From positions 1-25,510 of the IMG/VR virus record IMGVR_UViG_3300025674_000348: a stretch of 25,510 bases of DNA, one strand, 5' to 3'. Below the pieces are notes generated by a model, which did no database searches, was not told the origin of the DNA, and was given only the letters and a program-made list of their open reading frames with translations. Positions within the stretch are counted from its first letter, which is position 1. Every line of letters begins with the position of its first letter. Source of the stretch: a virus. Made by a program: the position numbers and the translations under genes. Of this stretch, positions 1-7,533 are shown one piece after another.

Positions 1-2
1 TA

Positions 3-1712
3 ATGGCATTATTTGATAGAGCAAGTTTAGTACAAATACCTTCGGGATATAAAGAAGGGAAGTTATACAACATCAAACCTTTTGACCAACCTTTTGAATT
101 TGAAAGAGGTAGTGCAGCTACAAGGGTAAACGAAGATGGGTTGATAGAAACGTTTCACAATGAGGCTACTAATTTATTGTTGCAATCTAATCAGTTTGAC
201 ACTACTTGGAACGCTGCTAATTTAGACACTCCTACAAATGGGTTTGAGGGTTACGACGGAAGCAATGATGCTTGGTTAATATCTAAAAACAATGCTGGTG
301 GGCGTGTTGAACAAAACATATCTCAAAGTGGCGCACAAACTTTGTCTATCTATGCAAAAGCAAATACTTCAAATTGGTTGGCTTTAAGGGTTGATGTTCC
401 TCCCGCAGCTAAAGTTGGTTATTTTGATTTACAAAATGGACTTGTTGGTGTTAGTGATACTGGAATTGACACATCAATAGAAAGTGTAGGAAACGGATGG
501 TATAGATGTACGATGCAATTTAACTATACTATATCTGTTGTCCGTGTATATGTCGCTGATTCAGATGGGGCGGTAGGAGCAACAAGTGGTTCTATCTACA
601 TACAAGACGCACAATTAGAGGCTGGTTATTTCGCTACTCCTTACATTGACACTACAACAGAAGCAGTAACACGACCTAATAGACACGACACACCACGCAT
701 AGACTACACAAACGGAAAGGCTTTATTGTTAGAACCTCAAAGGACTAATGAGTATCTTAATTCAAACGACTTTAGTTTATGGAATACAGATGTTTCTGTT
801 ACAGATACAGCTAATCAATTAACCTCTCCAGATGGAGAAACGAACGCTACTTTGATTTCTGTTACTGATAGTGGTAGAATTTACTACGACCCTACAATAT
901 CTGTTACTGCTGATAGAGTTTTAAGTGTTTTTATAAAAGCAGGTACTTTCAACCACTTTAAGGTAGGATTAATCGGTAGTCTTGCTTTTGTTGATTTGAT
1001 AAATGAAACATCGTCAATAGGAGATATAGTTTCTATAGGTAACGGATGGTATAGAGTTTCTCTCCCACCTACTTCAGTTTCTTCTTCATCAAGACGAGCG
1101 CAGATACAAGCCTATCCAGATAACACTTACACAAACTCACACGGACAAAGCGGAACTTATTACATCTATGGCGCACAATTAGAACAAGGTTCTTACGCTA
1201 CATCGTATATCCCTACAAACGGACAAACAGAAACAAGGTTAGCAGATGTGTGTCAAGGCGGAGGAGATGAGAGTACGTTTAATGATAGTGAGGGAACCAT
1301 ATATGGAGAGTTAAATATAAAAAAAGACGGGGTATCATCTCAAGCTTTTATAAGTTTAAGCAATGGGGATATTAACAAAAGAATCGTTCTTTATCATAAC
1401 GCTAATTATGCTTTTATATTTTTTATTGAAAACCTTGGTATTGTCGCGCAAATTTCTGTAAACAATTTGGACAACAGAACTATATTTAAATTTGCTGCAA
1501 AATATAAAAACGGAGATAATGCTCTTTTTATAAATGGCTCTAAAATAGCAACTACAAATACAGGTAACATAATTGACTTTGATGGTTTAAGTGAGTTTTC
1601 GTTTCAGAATCCAAATGGAGCAAACAAATATGAAGGTTTGGTTAAATCAATAGCATACTTCCCAGAAGCATTAACAGATACAGAATTACAACAATTAACA
1701 AGTAATACATAA
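3..1712 (+). CDS. Phage tail/receptor-binding protein with two CBM-like modules and a LamG-like C-terminus
   Basis: Predicted 569-residue tail protein, probably on the virion surface and binding host glycans. The N-terminus (residues 1-50, with a RGSAATRVN segment near 36-43) looks like the conserved opening of a phage tail-protein family, so the ATG at 3 is probably the true start although only two bases precede it. Residues about 56-224 and 248-413 are two diverged copies of one beta-rich module. Each begins with TN(L/E)..L.SN.F, has a GNGWYR segment in the middle (164-168 and 347-351) and ends with (D/G)AQLE.G.(F/Y)AT.YI. They resemble carbohydrate-binding modules. Residues about 430-569 resemble a LamG/concanavalin-like domain. 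The bases TAATG at 1-5 would allow an upstream gene to end here by overlap, as at other junctions in this genome. The tail role is fairly secure; the ligand is unknown. Confidence 0.75.
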   Translation: MALFDRASLVQIPSGYKEGKLYNIKPFDQPFEFERGSAATRVNEDGLIETFHNEATNLLLQSNQFDTTWNAANLDTPTNGFEGYDGSNDAWLISKNNAGGRVEQNISQSGAQTLSIYAKANTSNWLALRVDVPPAAKVGYFDLQNGLVGVSDTGIDTSIESVGNGWYRCTMQFNYTISVVRVYVADSDGAVGATSGSIYIQDAQLEAGYFATPYIDTTTEAVTRPNRHDTPRIDYTNGKALLLEPQRTNEYLNSNDFSLWNTDVSVTDTANQLTSPDGETNATLISVTDSGRIYYDPTISVTADRVLSVFIKAGTFNHFKVGLIGSLAFVDLINETSSIGDIVSIGNGWYRVSLPPTSVSSSSRRAQIQAYPDNTYTNSHGQSGTYYIYGAQLEQGSYATSYIPTNGQTETRLADVCQGGGDESTFNDSEGTIYGELNIKKDGVSSQAFISLSNGDINKRIVLYHNANYAFIFFIENLGIVAQISVNNLDNRTIFKFAAKYKNGDNALFINGSKIATTNTGNIIDFDGLSEFSFQNPNGANKYEGLVKSIAYFPEALTDTELQQLTSNT

Positions 1713-1722
1713 ATTTTAAATC

Positions 1723-2094
1723 ATGAATAACAAGTACATTTTCAAAAAGTACGAATTTGCTGACGAAGCAACAGCACAGGCGAAAATTGACGCCTTACCT
1801 TCTGTAACAGAAGACGGTGAAACATTCCCAACACACAGACACTCTATTGTAAAACTTGGAAGACTATGGACAGAGCAACCAACTTATGATGAGAACGGTG
1901 ATGTTTTAACTCCTGGTGTTCAAGCTGACAATTACTCATTAGATGTTCTTTGGAGAAAAGCAGAGCTTTTAGATGAGAACGGAGATGTAGTATTCCCTGA
2001 CGGATGGGTTGCAGCAGAAGTTCAGTACGATGAAAACACATGGAGTGGAGTAAACGGTGCTCACACCTTTATGGGCTGGACCTTTGGTAGTTAA
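1723..2094 (+). CDS. Small acidic phage protein, function unknown, probably abundant
   Basis: A 123-residue protein I do not recognise by family. It follows the tail protein after 10 bases, so it is probably co-expressed and may be a tail-associated or assembly protein. It is acidic, rich in Trp and Tyr in the second half, and lacks signal peptide or membrane segment. A DENGDV segment occurs twice (residues about 56-61 and 84-89), encoded by near-identical DNA at 1888-1905 and 1972-1989. Codon use leans towards C-ending codons (TTC, TAC, AAC) and shows no ATA, unlike its neighbours but like the capsid gene at 14816, which suggests strong expression. Coding is secure; function is not. Confidence 0.7.
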   Translation: MNNKYIFKKYEFADEATAQAKIDALPSVTEDGETFPTHRHSIVKLGRLWTEQPTYDENGDVLTPGVQADNYSLDVLWRKAELLDENGDVVFPDGWVAAEVQYDENTWSGVNGAHTFMGWTFGS

Positions 2095-2112
2095 TCGAAT
2101 CGTTCTTATTGC

Positions 2113-2120
2113 TATATTTG
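2113..2120 (+). promoter_or_regulatory. Putative Bacteroidota-type promoter -7 box (TATATTTG) of the lysis block
   Basis: The octamer TATATTTG fits the TAnnTTTG -7 element of Bacteroidota housekeeping promoters. It sits in a 48-base gap and ends 22 bases before the ATG at 2143. No clear TTTG -33 element lies at the usual 19-21 base spacing, so this is a candidate only. Its support comes mainly from the same octamer at the same place ahead of three other genes in the window. Confidence 0.45.
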
Positions 2121-2142
2121 CTATATAAAAATGTAAGTTCTT

Positions 2143-2421
2143 ATGGCAGAAATTAACGAAAACACAAAACTGACTCTGGACATAAAGACTATCGTTATTA
2201 TTCTTTCTGGAATCGTGTCGCTTGTGACGATGTATTTTGCTCTACAAAAGGACATTGAAGAAGCGAAAAGATTGCCAGAACCTGCAATAAGTAGAACGGA
2301 GTACGACTTGAAAGATCAGTTAATACGTGAGACAATAATCAATACACAGCAAAAAGTCGAAGAAAACAGCAAAAAACTGGATAATATAGACTCGAAGCTG
2401 TATGACATAATTAACAAATGA
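2143..2421 (+). CDS. Membrane-anchored coiled-coil protein, spanin-like candidate
   Basis: A 92-residue protein with one hydrophobic helix (about residues 15-34) followed by a charged, heptad-like region (about 52-90) predicted as coiled coil. This single N-terminal anchor plus coiled-coil layout is that of inner-membrane spanins (Rz-like), which help disrupt the outer membrane at lysis. The position supports this: it opens a block with a holin candidate and endolysin, and its stop overlaps the next start as ATGA (2418-2421), implying coupled translation. It contains no recognisable spanin sequence signature, so it could also be a holin accessory or another small membrane protein. Topology is seen in the sequence; the spanin role is inferred. 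Confidence 0.5.
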   Translation: MAEINENTKLTLDIKTIVIILSGIVSLVTMYFALQKDIEEAKRLPEPAISRTEYDLKDQLIRETIINTQQKVEENSKKLDNIDSKLYDIINK

Positions 2422-2741
2422 AAAGCTTGATATACTTTGGTTTCTTTTTCCTTATGCCTTTTTTAGTTAAAGGCCAAGAATTTACATTAGTTCAGATTAA
2501 CGCTAAATGGAATCAAAATAATAGTATTAATCTTAACATATTTGATGATGTCGATTATAGGTTTGCGTATTTAGAAGACCAGAAAACAGATATTAAAAGT
2601 AAAATCAACGCAGTTCCTGTTGTTATATTGTACAAAGGCAACAAGCCTATACATCAATGGAACGCTGATTTGTCTTTCAAATTAGACTTGGAGTGTGAAG
2701 AAATAGAACAAATAATCAATAAACATAGAAAAAATGGCTAA
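2418..2741 (+). CDS. Secreted thioredoxin-fold-like protein lacking the CxxC active site
   Basis: A 107-residue protein with a clear signal peptide (residues 1 to about 19: basic start, phenylalanine-rich core, VKG cut site) and no lipobox Cys. The mature part reads like a shortened thioredoxin. A strand LVQINA (24-29) is followed by KWNQNN (30-35), where thioredoxins have the active-site WCxxC. A helix and strand lead to VP (66-67, the usual cis-Pro position), then a VVILYKGNKP strand pair and a C-terminal helix. The only Cys is residue 93, so it cannot be a dithiol oxidoreductase. It overlaps the upstream gene by 4 bases and the downstream holin candidate by 8, so it belongs to the lysis block and acts in the periplasm. 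The fold is a pattern call; the role is unknown. It might replace an outer-membrane spanin or act as a periplasmic binding or chaperone protein. Confidence 0.5.
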   Translation: MKSLIYFGFFFLMPFLVKGQEFTLVQINAKWNQNNSINLNIFDDVDYRFAYLEDQKTDIKSKINAVPVVILYKGNKPIHQWNADLSFKLDLECEEIEQIINKHRKNG

Positions 2742-3009
2742 AAAATTAGTTCAAGAAAAGGTTCAACAACTTAAATCATGGTATCAATCAAAGACTATTA
2801 TTGGTTTAGTGATATCATCTATTTCTGGTGTAGTGTTTGCTTTGACACAAGGAAAGGTTGATGTTCAAGGAGCTTCAACGGAAATAATCGCTGGTGCAGA
2901 AGAGGTTGCGGTAAGCGCTGACCAAATCATTGCTTCTGTAACTTTCTTTATAGGTCAAGTTGTTGCCTTATGGGGGAGGTTGACTGCAAAGCTTGGTATT
3001 AAAAAGTAA
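2734..3009 (+). CDS. Two-helix holin candidate
   Basis: A 91-residue protein with two hydrophobic helices (about residues 21-38 and 64-82) joined by a short acidic, Ala-rich loop and flanked by basic ends. The WYQSK lead-in to helix 1 and the ALWGRLTAK exit of helix 2 are typical of small phage holins that open the inner membrane to the endolysin. It overlaps the upstream secreted protein by 8 bases, and its TAA shares an A with the endolysin start (TAATG at 3007-3011), the usual holin-endolysin order. Holin is the most likely role by size, topology and position. A second membrane protein after the endolysin (3364) is a competing holin or an antiholin. Confidence 0.65.
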   Translation: MAKKLVQEKVQQLKSWYQSKTIIGLVISSISGVVFALTQGKVDVQGASTEIIAGAEEVAVSADQIIASVTFFIGQVVALWGRLTAKLGIKK

Positions 3010-3371
3010 TGCACTTTAAGTATTTCACATACGAGGAGTTTGACAGCCCAGATATTCAGGGCAGTGGGCAAAATATGTGCGATACTCTTATACAAATGTT
3101 AGATGAGGTTCGAGAAGAGTACGGAAAGCCTATTAGAATTACAAGCGGGTATAGAACAGAAGCTTGGAACCATAAGGTGAATGGAGTTTCTGAATCGGCT
3201 CATTTAAAAGGATTTGCGGCAGACATTGCCGTGAAAAACAGTAGAGAAAGATTTGAACTTCTGTTTTTGCTAATAAAATATAACTTTAATAGAATCGGGA
3301 TTGCAAATACATTCATCCACGTAGATATAGATGATAGTAAAGATCCAGACGTAGTATGGATATATGCCTAA
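3009..3371 (+). CDS. Endolysin, M15-type zinc peptidase (D-Ala-D-Ala carboxypeptidase fold)
   Basis: A 120-residue single-domain peptidoglycan peptidase of the M15_3 kind. Visible zinc ligands are His65 and Asp72 in SAHLKGFAADI and His104 in FIHVDI; the preceding ITSGYRT segment (44-50) is the usual conserved strand and turn. Such enzymes cut the peptide cross-links of the cell wall and serve as endolysins. There is no signal peptide, so export depends on a holin, consistent with the two-helix gene immediately upstream. Length equals one catalytic domain, with no wall-binding module, as expected for a phage of a Gram-negative host. Family assignment is firm; the exact bond cut is inferred. 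Confidence 0.88.
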   Translation: MHFKYFTYEEFDSPDIQGSGQNMCDTLIQMLDEVREEYGKPIRITSGYRTEAWNHKVNGVSESAHLKGFAADIAVKNSRERFELLFLLIKYNFNRIGIANTFIHVDIDDSKDPDVVWIYA

Positions 3372-3810
3372 AAAAAAGTTCAAAGACACGAAAGTCGGAC
3401 GCTTCTTGGTGTCCAAAAACGGATTAGCTGGTGCGTTAGCAGACAGCATTCCAGATAAAGGCTTATTAGGCCTTGTAAAGAACCTTATAACCCAAGATGA
3501 TGGTTTGACCCCTCAAGACAAAGAAACCGCTTTTAAACTCCTTGAAATGGATTCTATGGAGATGGATGGCGTAACTAAAAGATGGGAAGCAGATGCAAAT
3601 AGCGATGTAAAGCTTACAAAGATAGCTAGACCGCTTATTGTTTTGTATTTGACTTTTGCTCTTAGTATTTATATTGTTTTGGATTCCTTAGAAATATTTT
3701 CTGTTGATGACAAGTGGGTAAATTTATTGACTACCTTAGTTACAACTGTTTATGTTGCGTATTTTGGTTCTAGAGGAATTGAAAAATATGCTGCTAATAA
3801 AAACAAATAG
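3364..3810 (+). CDS. Holin-like membrane protein (GTA-holin-3TM-like)
   Basis: A 148-residue protein with a soluble, basic then mixed-charge N-terminal half and two hydrophobic helices at about 88-107 and 118-135. The first opens after an ARP motif (88-90), and the second ends in AYFGSRGIEKY. This C-terminal pattern resembles the holin family seen in gene transfer agents and many Bacteroidota phages. It overlaps the endolysin by 8 bases and ends 2 bases before the long fibre gene. It may be the main holin, with the 2734 gene as a partner, or the reverse. I cannot decide from sequence alone. Confidence 0.6.
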   Translation: MPKKKFKDTKVGRFLVSKNGLAGALADSIPDKGLLGLVKNLITQDDGLTPQDKETAFKLLEMDSMEMDGVTKRWEADANSDVKLTKIARPLIVLYLTFALSIYIVLDSLEIFSVDDKWVNLLTTLVTTVYVAYFGSRGIEKYAANKNK

Positions 3811-3812
3811 GA

Positions 3813-6767
3813 ATGGCCAGGATTAGTACATACCCTAATGATAATAGAATATCTCTAGAAGATAAGTGGATAGGTACAGATTCTGTTGGAATAACAACAA
3901 AGAATTTTACGGTTGAAAGCTTATTTGTTTATTTTCAAGAAAACTTGTCTGTAGATGTAGGTGAACTTGCAGTTATAGAGAGTTTACAAGATAGATTAGA
4001 TGAAATAGAGACTGAATTTACTTTGAATTCAGGAGATATTACAGGTCTTAGTATATCTAGTGTTATTAAGTCGTATGTAGACACTCAGATAAGCGGCATA
4101 AATCAAGTAACTCCTGAGCAGTCAACTAAAATCGAAACGTCTTATGGGTGGGGTAATCATGCATTGGCAGGTTACTTGACATCAGAGACCGATCCTACGG
4201 TTCCTCCTCATGTAAAAAATATTACCAGCACAGATGTTAGTGAGTGGGACAGTGCTTATACTAATATGATTACGGGCATTGATATTACTGAAAATAGTGA
4301 TGGAAGTCAGAAAATCGTAACTCTTTTAAGAGCTAATGCTGGAAGCAATTTATCAGATTCGTTTACAGATATTTCTGAAACAGGACAAGGAGGTATAACT
4401 GACACTAATTATTATTTAAACGGGGCCTCTCTTGATGCTAATGGAAACCTAAATCTTACTGTACAAGGCGCGGCTGATCAAAGTGTAAATCTAGACGCTA
4501 GGTATTACACTGAATCAGAAATAAACTCTTTTAATTATATAGCCCTTGCAAATTTAAGCGTAGGGCCTAAGGCTACCGCCTCTGGAGACGGAGATGTTTC
4601 TTATGATAATTCTACAGGAGTTTTTACTTACACCCCTCCAGACTTTTCAGGAGATTATCTTCCTATCGCAGGGGGAACAATGACGGGGTTTATTGATTTC
4701 AGTACAGAGTCGATAGGTTTGAGAGGAGACATTTATAATGAAGATTCTACTAAGATATTACAAAACGGTTCTGATAGTGCAGAAGCCTGGTACAAAGGAA
4801 GGCTTATAGGGGACATAACAGACGCCAGTTTAAATCTTATATATGATTCTTCTACAGGTTCTTTTCATAAAGACCTGTATATGTACAAAGATTCTGATGA
4901 GGAATACGATATTGTTCTAGGGTATACAGCTCAAATAGATTTCACTAACGACAGGACTAACCCTCAGTCGCCTATAGAAACGTTAACGGCTGCCAAGATA
5001 TCCACTTGGGATTCCTTAGAGCCTATAGCGAACATGTATTTCTTCGAAGAAGGAAGTACAGACACTTTTAGGTTAAGACTAAGAAAACAAACAGACTCTC
5101 TTTCTACAAACACAAGCGTTCTTATTAAAAAAGGGTCTTACATGACAATGTCTGTTGATGACGACCCTAATGATAATTATACTGTTAGCGGGACTACGAT
5201 AGGAGCCTTAAACATAGGGCTTAACTATACTGGACTACAAAATCAATTAGACACTATATATGCCCGTTCTGGTTCTGTTGTCTCAGACATCACTGTTAAT
5301 GGTATTAGCTCAATGACAGGAACAGTTGATTTTGAAAGCGGCAGCGGAATCACCGTCGGTAAGGACGGAGCTAATAGTAGGCTTACTTTTAATTTTGATA
5401 ATTCTTCTTTAGGGTTTATTACAAACGCACAAGAAACAGATCCAATTTTTAGCGCTTCAGCTGCAAGTGGGATAACTTCTACTAATATAACGGAGTGGAA
5501 TAACGCTTATAATAAGTACACTACAGGTGTTCAGTTTGTGACAGGAACAGGGGGTGCTGTTTCAACTCGTCTTTTAAAGAGAGACAATACAACTGTTACC
5601 ACAGCTGACAATATAACTTCTTCAAATGGAATCGTCCTGACTGCTTCAAGTAATGATCTTAATATATCAGCAGATTCTAACGTGCTTGCCACTAAAAGTT
5701 ATTTGGACACAAACTTTGCCTTGTCTTCTGCTCTTCCAACTGCTCAGGAAGAACAAAACTGGGATACGGCTTATATTAATATTGTCACAGGGCTGGAGTT
5801 TAACACAACTACAGGCGTCCTTACATTGCAAAAAACTAATGGCTCCGATTTAACAAAAAATTTAGATGGAAGGTATTTAACAACTCACCCTGCTGTTGCA
5901 AACGTTCCTGCGAACTCTAACAACTCAGGAAATACTTTTATACAAGATATTGGGTTTGACACTTTTGGTCACGTCAATAACTTAGCAACAGGCACTGTGA
6001 CTGAATCTGATCCTGTGTTCTCTGCATCTGCTGCTGGAGGCATACAAAGCACTGATATATCAGAGTGGGATTCTGCTTATTCGGCTAAAATAAATTCAAT
6101 AGAAGTCGACCTTACCACTGGAACTGACGGAGGTAAAGTTGTTTTGACTAGGCAAGATAATACTCCTTTAAAAAGCTCTTCTTTTGACACCAGGTATTTA
6201 AGAGTTCATCCTGCCACTGCACCTCAGGCAGCTACTAGTGTAAATAATACAGGAAACACTTTTATACAAGATATCTCTTTTGATAGTTTTGGTCATGTTA
6301 CAGCCATTGATAGTGTGGCGGTTAGCGGATTTCTTTCGTTGGCTGCAAATCAAACCATGGTAGATGGTCATATTGCTGTTTTTGATTCAGCAGGAGACAT
6401 TGAAGTGTCTTCTATATCCTCAGTACTTCCTGCGGGTATAGTGTATACAACAGGAAGCCCTAACTTTGGATCAAACACAATTACTGCTGGAGACTTTATA
6501 TTGAGTTCTGATAGAGATCTTAAGGAAAATATAATACCTTTATCTGACAGAAAGATTGATGTAGACTTTAAAGAATATAATTTTAAGGGGAGTAAAAGAA
6601 CTAGATTTGGGGTTATTGCTCAAGATTTGGAAGAAAAACATCCAGAGTTTGTGCATACCAGAGAAGGAGGAGAGAAAAGCGTTTCGTATATTGACCTTTT
6701 AGTAGCGAAAGTTCACGAACTTGAAAATAGAATTAAAGAATTAGAAAGTGGCAGTAGGAACAGGTAA
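3813..6767 (+). CDS. Long tail fibre/spike with C-terminal S74 intramolecular chaperone
   Basis: A 984-residue fibre protein. The N-terminal 120 residues (with a short helical stretch near 55-70) probably attach to the virion. The middle is Ser/Thr/Asn-rich beta material built from repeats: an (E/T)(T/S)DP...EW(D/N).AY unit occurs at about residues 124, 540 and 730, and a RYL..HP...N.(S/T)GNTFIQDI.FD.FGHV unit at 687 and 794. The last 87 residues form a peptidase S74 (endosialidase-type) chaperone domain. It starts at SSDRDLKENI, with Ser899 and Lys904 at the spacing of the self-cleavage pair, and includes GVIAQDLEEKHPEFV. A coiled-coil end follows. This domain trimerises the fibre and then cuts itself off before Ser899. 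Its last 20 bases overlap the next gene. Confidence 0.85.
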   Translation: MARISTYPNDNRISLEDKWIGTDSVGITTKNFTVESLFVYFQENLSVDVGELAVIESLQDRLDEIETEFTLNSGDITGLSISSVIKSYVDTQISGINQVTPEQSTKIETSYGWGNHALAGYLTSETDPTVPPHVKNITSTDVSEWDSAYTNMITGIDITENSDGSQKIVTLLRANAGSNLSDSFTDISETGQGGITDTNYYLNGASLDANGNLNLTVQGAADQSVNLDARYYTESEINSFNYIALANLSVGPKATASGDGDVSYDNSTGVFTYTPPDFSGDYLPIAGGTMTGFIDFSTESIGLRGDIYNEDSTKILQNGSDSAEAWYKGRLIGDITDASLNLIYDSSTGSFHKDLYMYKDSDEEYDIVLGYTAQIDFTNDRTNPQSPIETLTAAKISTWDSLEPIANMYFFEEGSTDTFRLRLRKQTDSLSTNTSVLIKKGSYMTMSVDDDPNDNYTVSGTTIGALNIGLNYTGLQNQLDTIYARSGSVVSDITVNGISSMTGTVDFESGSGITVGKDGANSRLTFNFDNSSLGFITNAQETDPIFSASAASGITSTNITEWNNAYNKYTTGVQFVTGTGGAVSTRLLKRDNTTVTTADNITSSNGIVLTASSNDLNISADSNVLATKSYLDTNFALSSALPTAQEEQNWDTAYINIVTGLEFNTTTGVLTLQKTNGSDLTKNLDGRYLTTHPAVANVPANSNNSGNTFIQDIGFDTFGHVNNLATGTVTESDPVFSASAAGGIQSTDISEWDSAYSAKINSIEVDLTTGTDGGKVVLTRQDNTPLKSSSFDTRYLRVHPATAPQAATSVNNTGNTFIQDISFDSFGHVTAIDSVAVSGFLSLAANQTMVDGHIAVFDSAGDIEVSSISSVLPAGIVYTTGSPNFGSNTITAGDFILSSDRDLKENIIPLSDRKIDVDFKEYNFKGSKRTRFGVIAQDLEEKHPEFVHTREGGEKSVSYIDLLVAKVHELENRIKELESGSRNR
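4182..6101 (+). repeat. Three dispersed copies of an EW-type fibre repeat
   Basis: Within the fibre gene, units beginning near 4182, 5430 and 6000 encode a (S/Q/T)E(T/S)DP segment followed about 17 residues later by EW(D/N)(S/N)AY. The second and third copies are closest, both with FSASAA after the DP. They are diverged at DNA level, so they reflect protein domain repetition and not recent duplication. Confidence 0.6.
5871..6323 (+). repeat. Two copies of a 43-44 residue fibre repeat (GNTFIQDI..FD.FGHV)
   Basis: Copies at 5871-5999 and 6192-6323 share an RYL..HPA opening, NN(S/T)GNTFIQDI in the middle and FD(T/S)FGHV towards the end. Both lie just before the S74 chaperone domain, so they probably form the distal shaft or tip and are candidates for receptor contact. 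Confidence 0.65.
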
Positions 6768-7287
6768 CATATCATTGCAAGATGTAATTGATGAAATAGA
6801 AAGCATTCAAGGGCCTGATGTGTTGCCTACAGATAGTTTGGCTATTGTTTTTAATAGCAACTACAATAATTCAGACGGATTTGACCCTACTTATGAAGTG
6901 GTAGGTAGTGATAGGCTTAGTGAATTTAGAGGCTATGACCACGATGCTCAGCCTGTAAATTATTCTATCTCTGTTCAAGGATCGTCAAGTATTTCGCCAC
7001 AAGGAGGTACTTTTTCTTACAGCATGTCTATAAGTCCAAGTAACTCAAGCGTTAGTGTAAGCGTCTCATATCAACCAAATGAAGTTGGAGGACAAACAGA
7101 AACAGGATGGATAAGCATAGGCTCCATACCTTCATCTGGAAGCACAAGAAACTTTAATATAACGTATTCTTTTAATCAAGGCTTAGAGGGAGATAGATAT
7201 GCAAACATAACTTTCACTAATTCTAGTGACCCTAACACTCCTAAAGACAGCTCTACGTTGTCAATAACACAAACTGGATTACAATAA
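6748..7287 (+). CDS. Tail-associated protein with a C-terminal BACON-like domain
   Basis: A 179-residue protein that starts at GTG (6748) inside the end of the fibre gene, a 20-base overlap. MAVGTGNISL is a plausible phage N-terminus and no ATG lies nearby. Residues 1-65 form a small N-terminal segment that ends in LSEFRGY, a feature of short tail proteins. Residues about 70-178 look like a BACON domain: a PQGGTFSYSM segment, then GWISI (120-124), GDRYANITFTNSS (148-160) and a terminal LSITQTG. BACON domains are Bacteroidota-associated, usually linked to glycan or mucin binding, and occur in crAss-like phages. The protein is probably a surface-exposed adhesion or tail-tip part. The domain call is by pattern; the ligand is unknown. 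Confidence 0.65.
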   Translation: MAVGTGNISLQDVIDEIESIQGPDVLPTDSLAIVFNSNYNNSDGFDPTYEVVGSDRLSEFRGYDHDAQPVNYSISVQGSSSISPQGGTFSYSMSISPSNSSVSVSVSYQPNEVGGQTETGWISIGSIPSSGSTRNFNITYSFNQGLEGDRYANITFTNSSDPNTPKDSSTLSITQTGLQ

Positions 7288-7301
7288 TCAAATATAATAA
7301 C

Positions 7302-7532
7302 ATGTCAAAAGAAAAAATCTCCGAAAAACAATTAGAAAAAATACAAGCCTTTGTGTCTAAAATACAAAGTCTTCAAGCTCATGTTGGAGCTTTAGAATTT
7401 AAAAAAGCAAACGCTATTAACGAGCTCATGGAGTTAGACAATAGCCTTATAAATCTACAAAAAGAGATTCGTGATGAGTATGGAGAGATAAACCTCAACA
7501 TCAAAGACGGAACTTTCACTAAACAAGAATAG
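7302..7532 (+). CDS. Small coiled-coil protein, prefoldin-like shape
   Basis: A 76-residue, highly charged protein predicted almost entirely helical, with two heptad-rich stretches (about 8-35 and 40-60) and a short acidic end (DEYGEINLNIKDG, then TKQE). I recognise no catalytic motif. Helical hairpins of this size resemble prefoldin subunits or tail-assembly chaperones, but this is shape similarity only. The gene follows the BACON-domain gene after 14 bases and precedes the next by one base, so it belongs to the same late operon. Confidence 0.6.
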   Translation: MSKEKISEKQLEKIQAFVSKIQSLQAHVGALEFKKANAINELMELDNSLINLQKEIRDEYGEINLNIKDGTFTKQE

Positions 7533-7533
7533 A

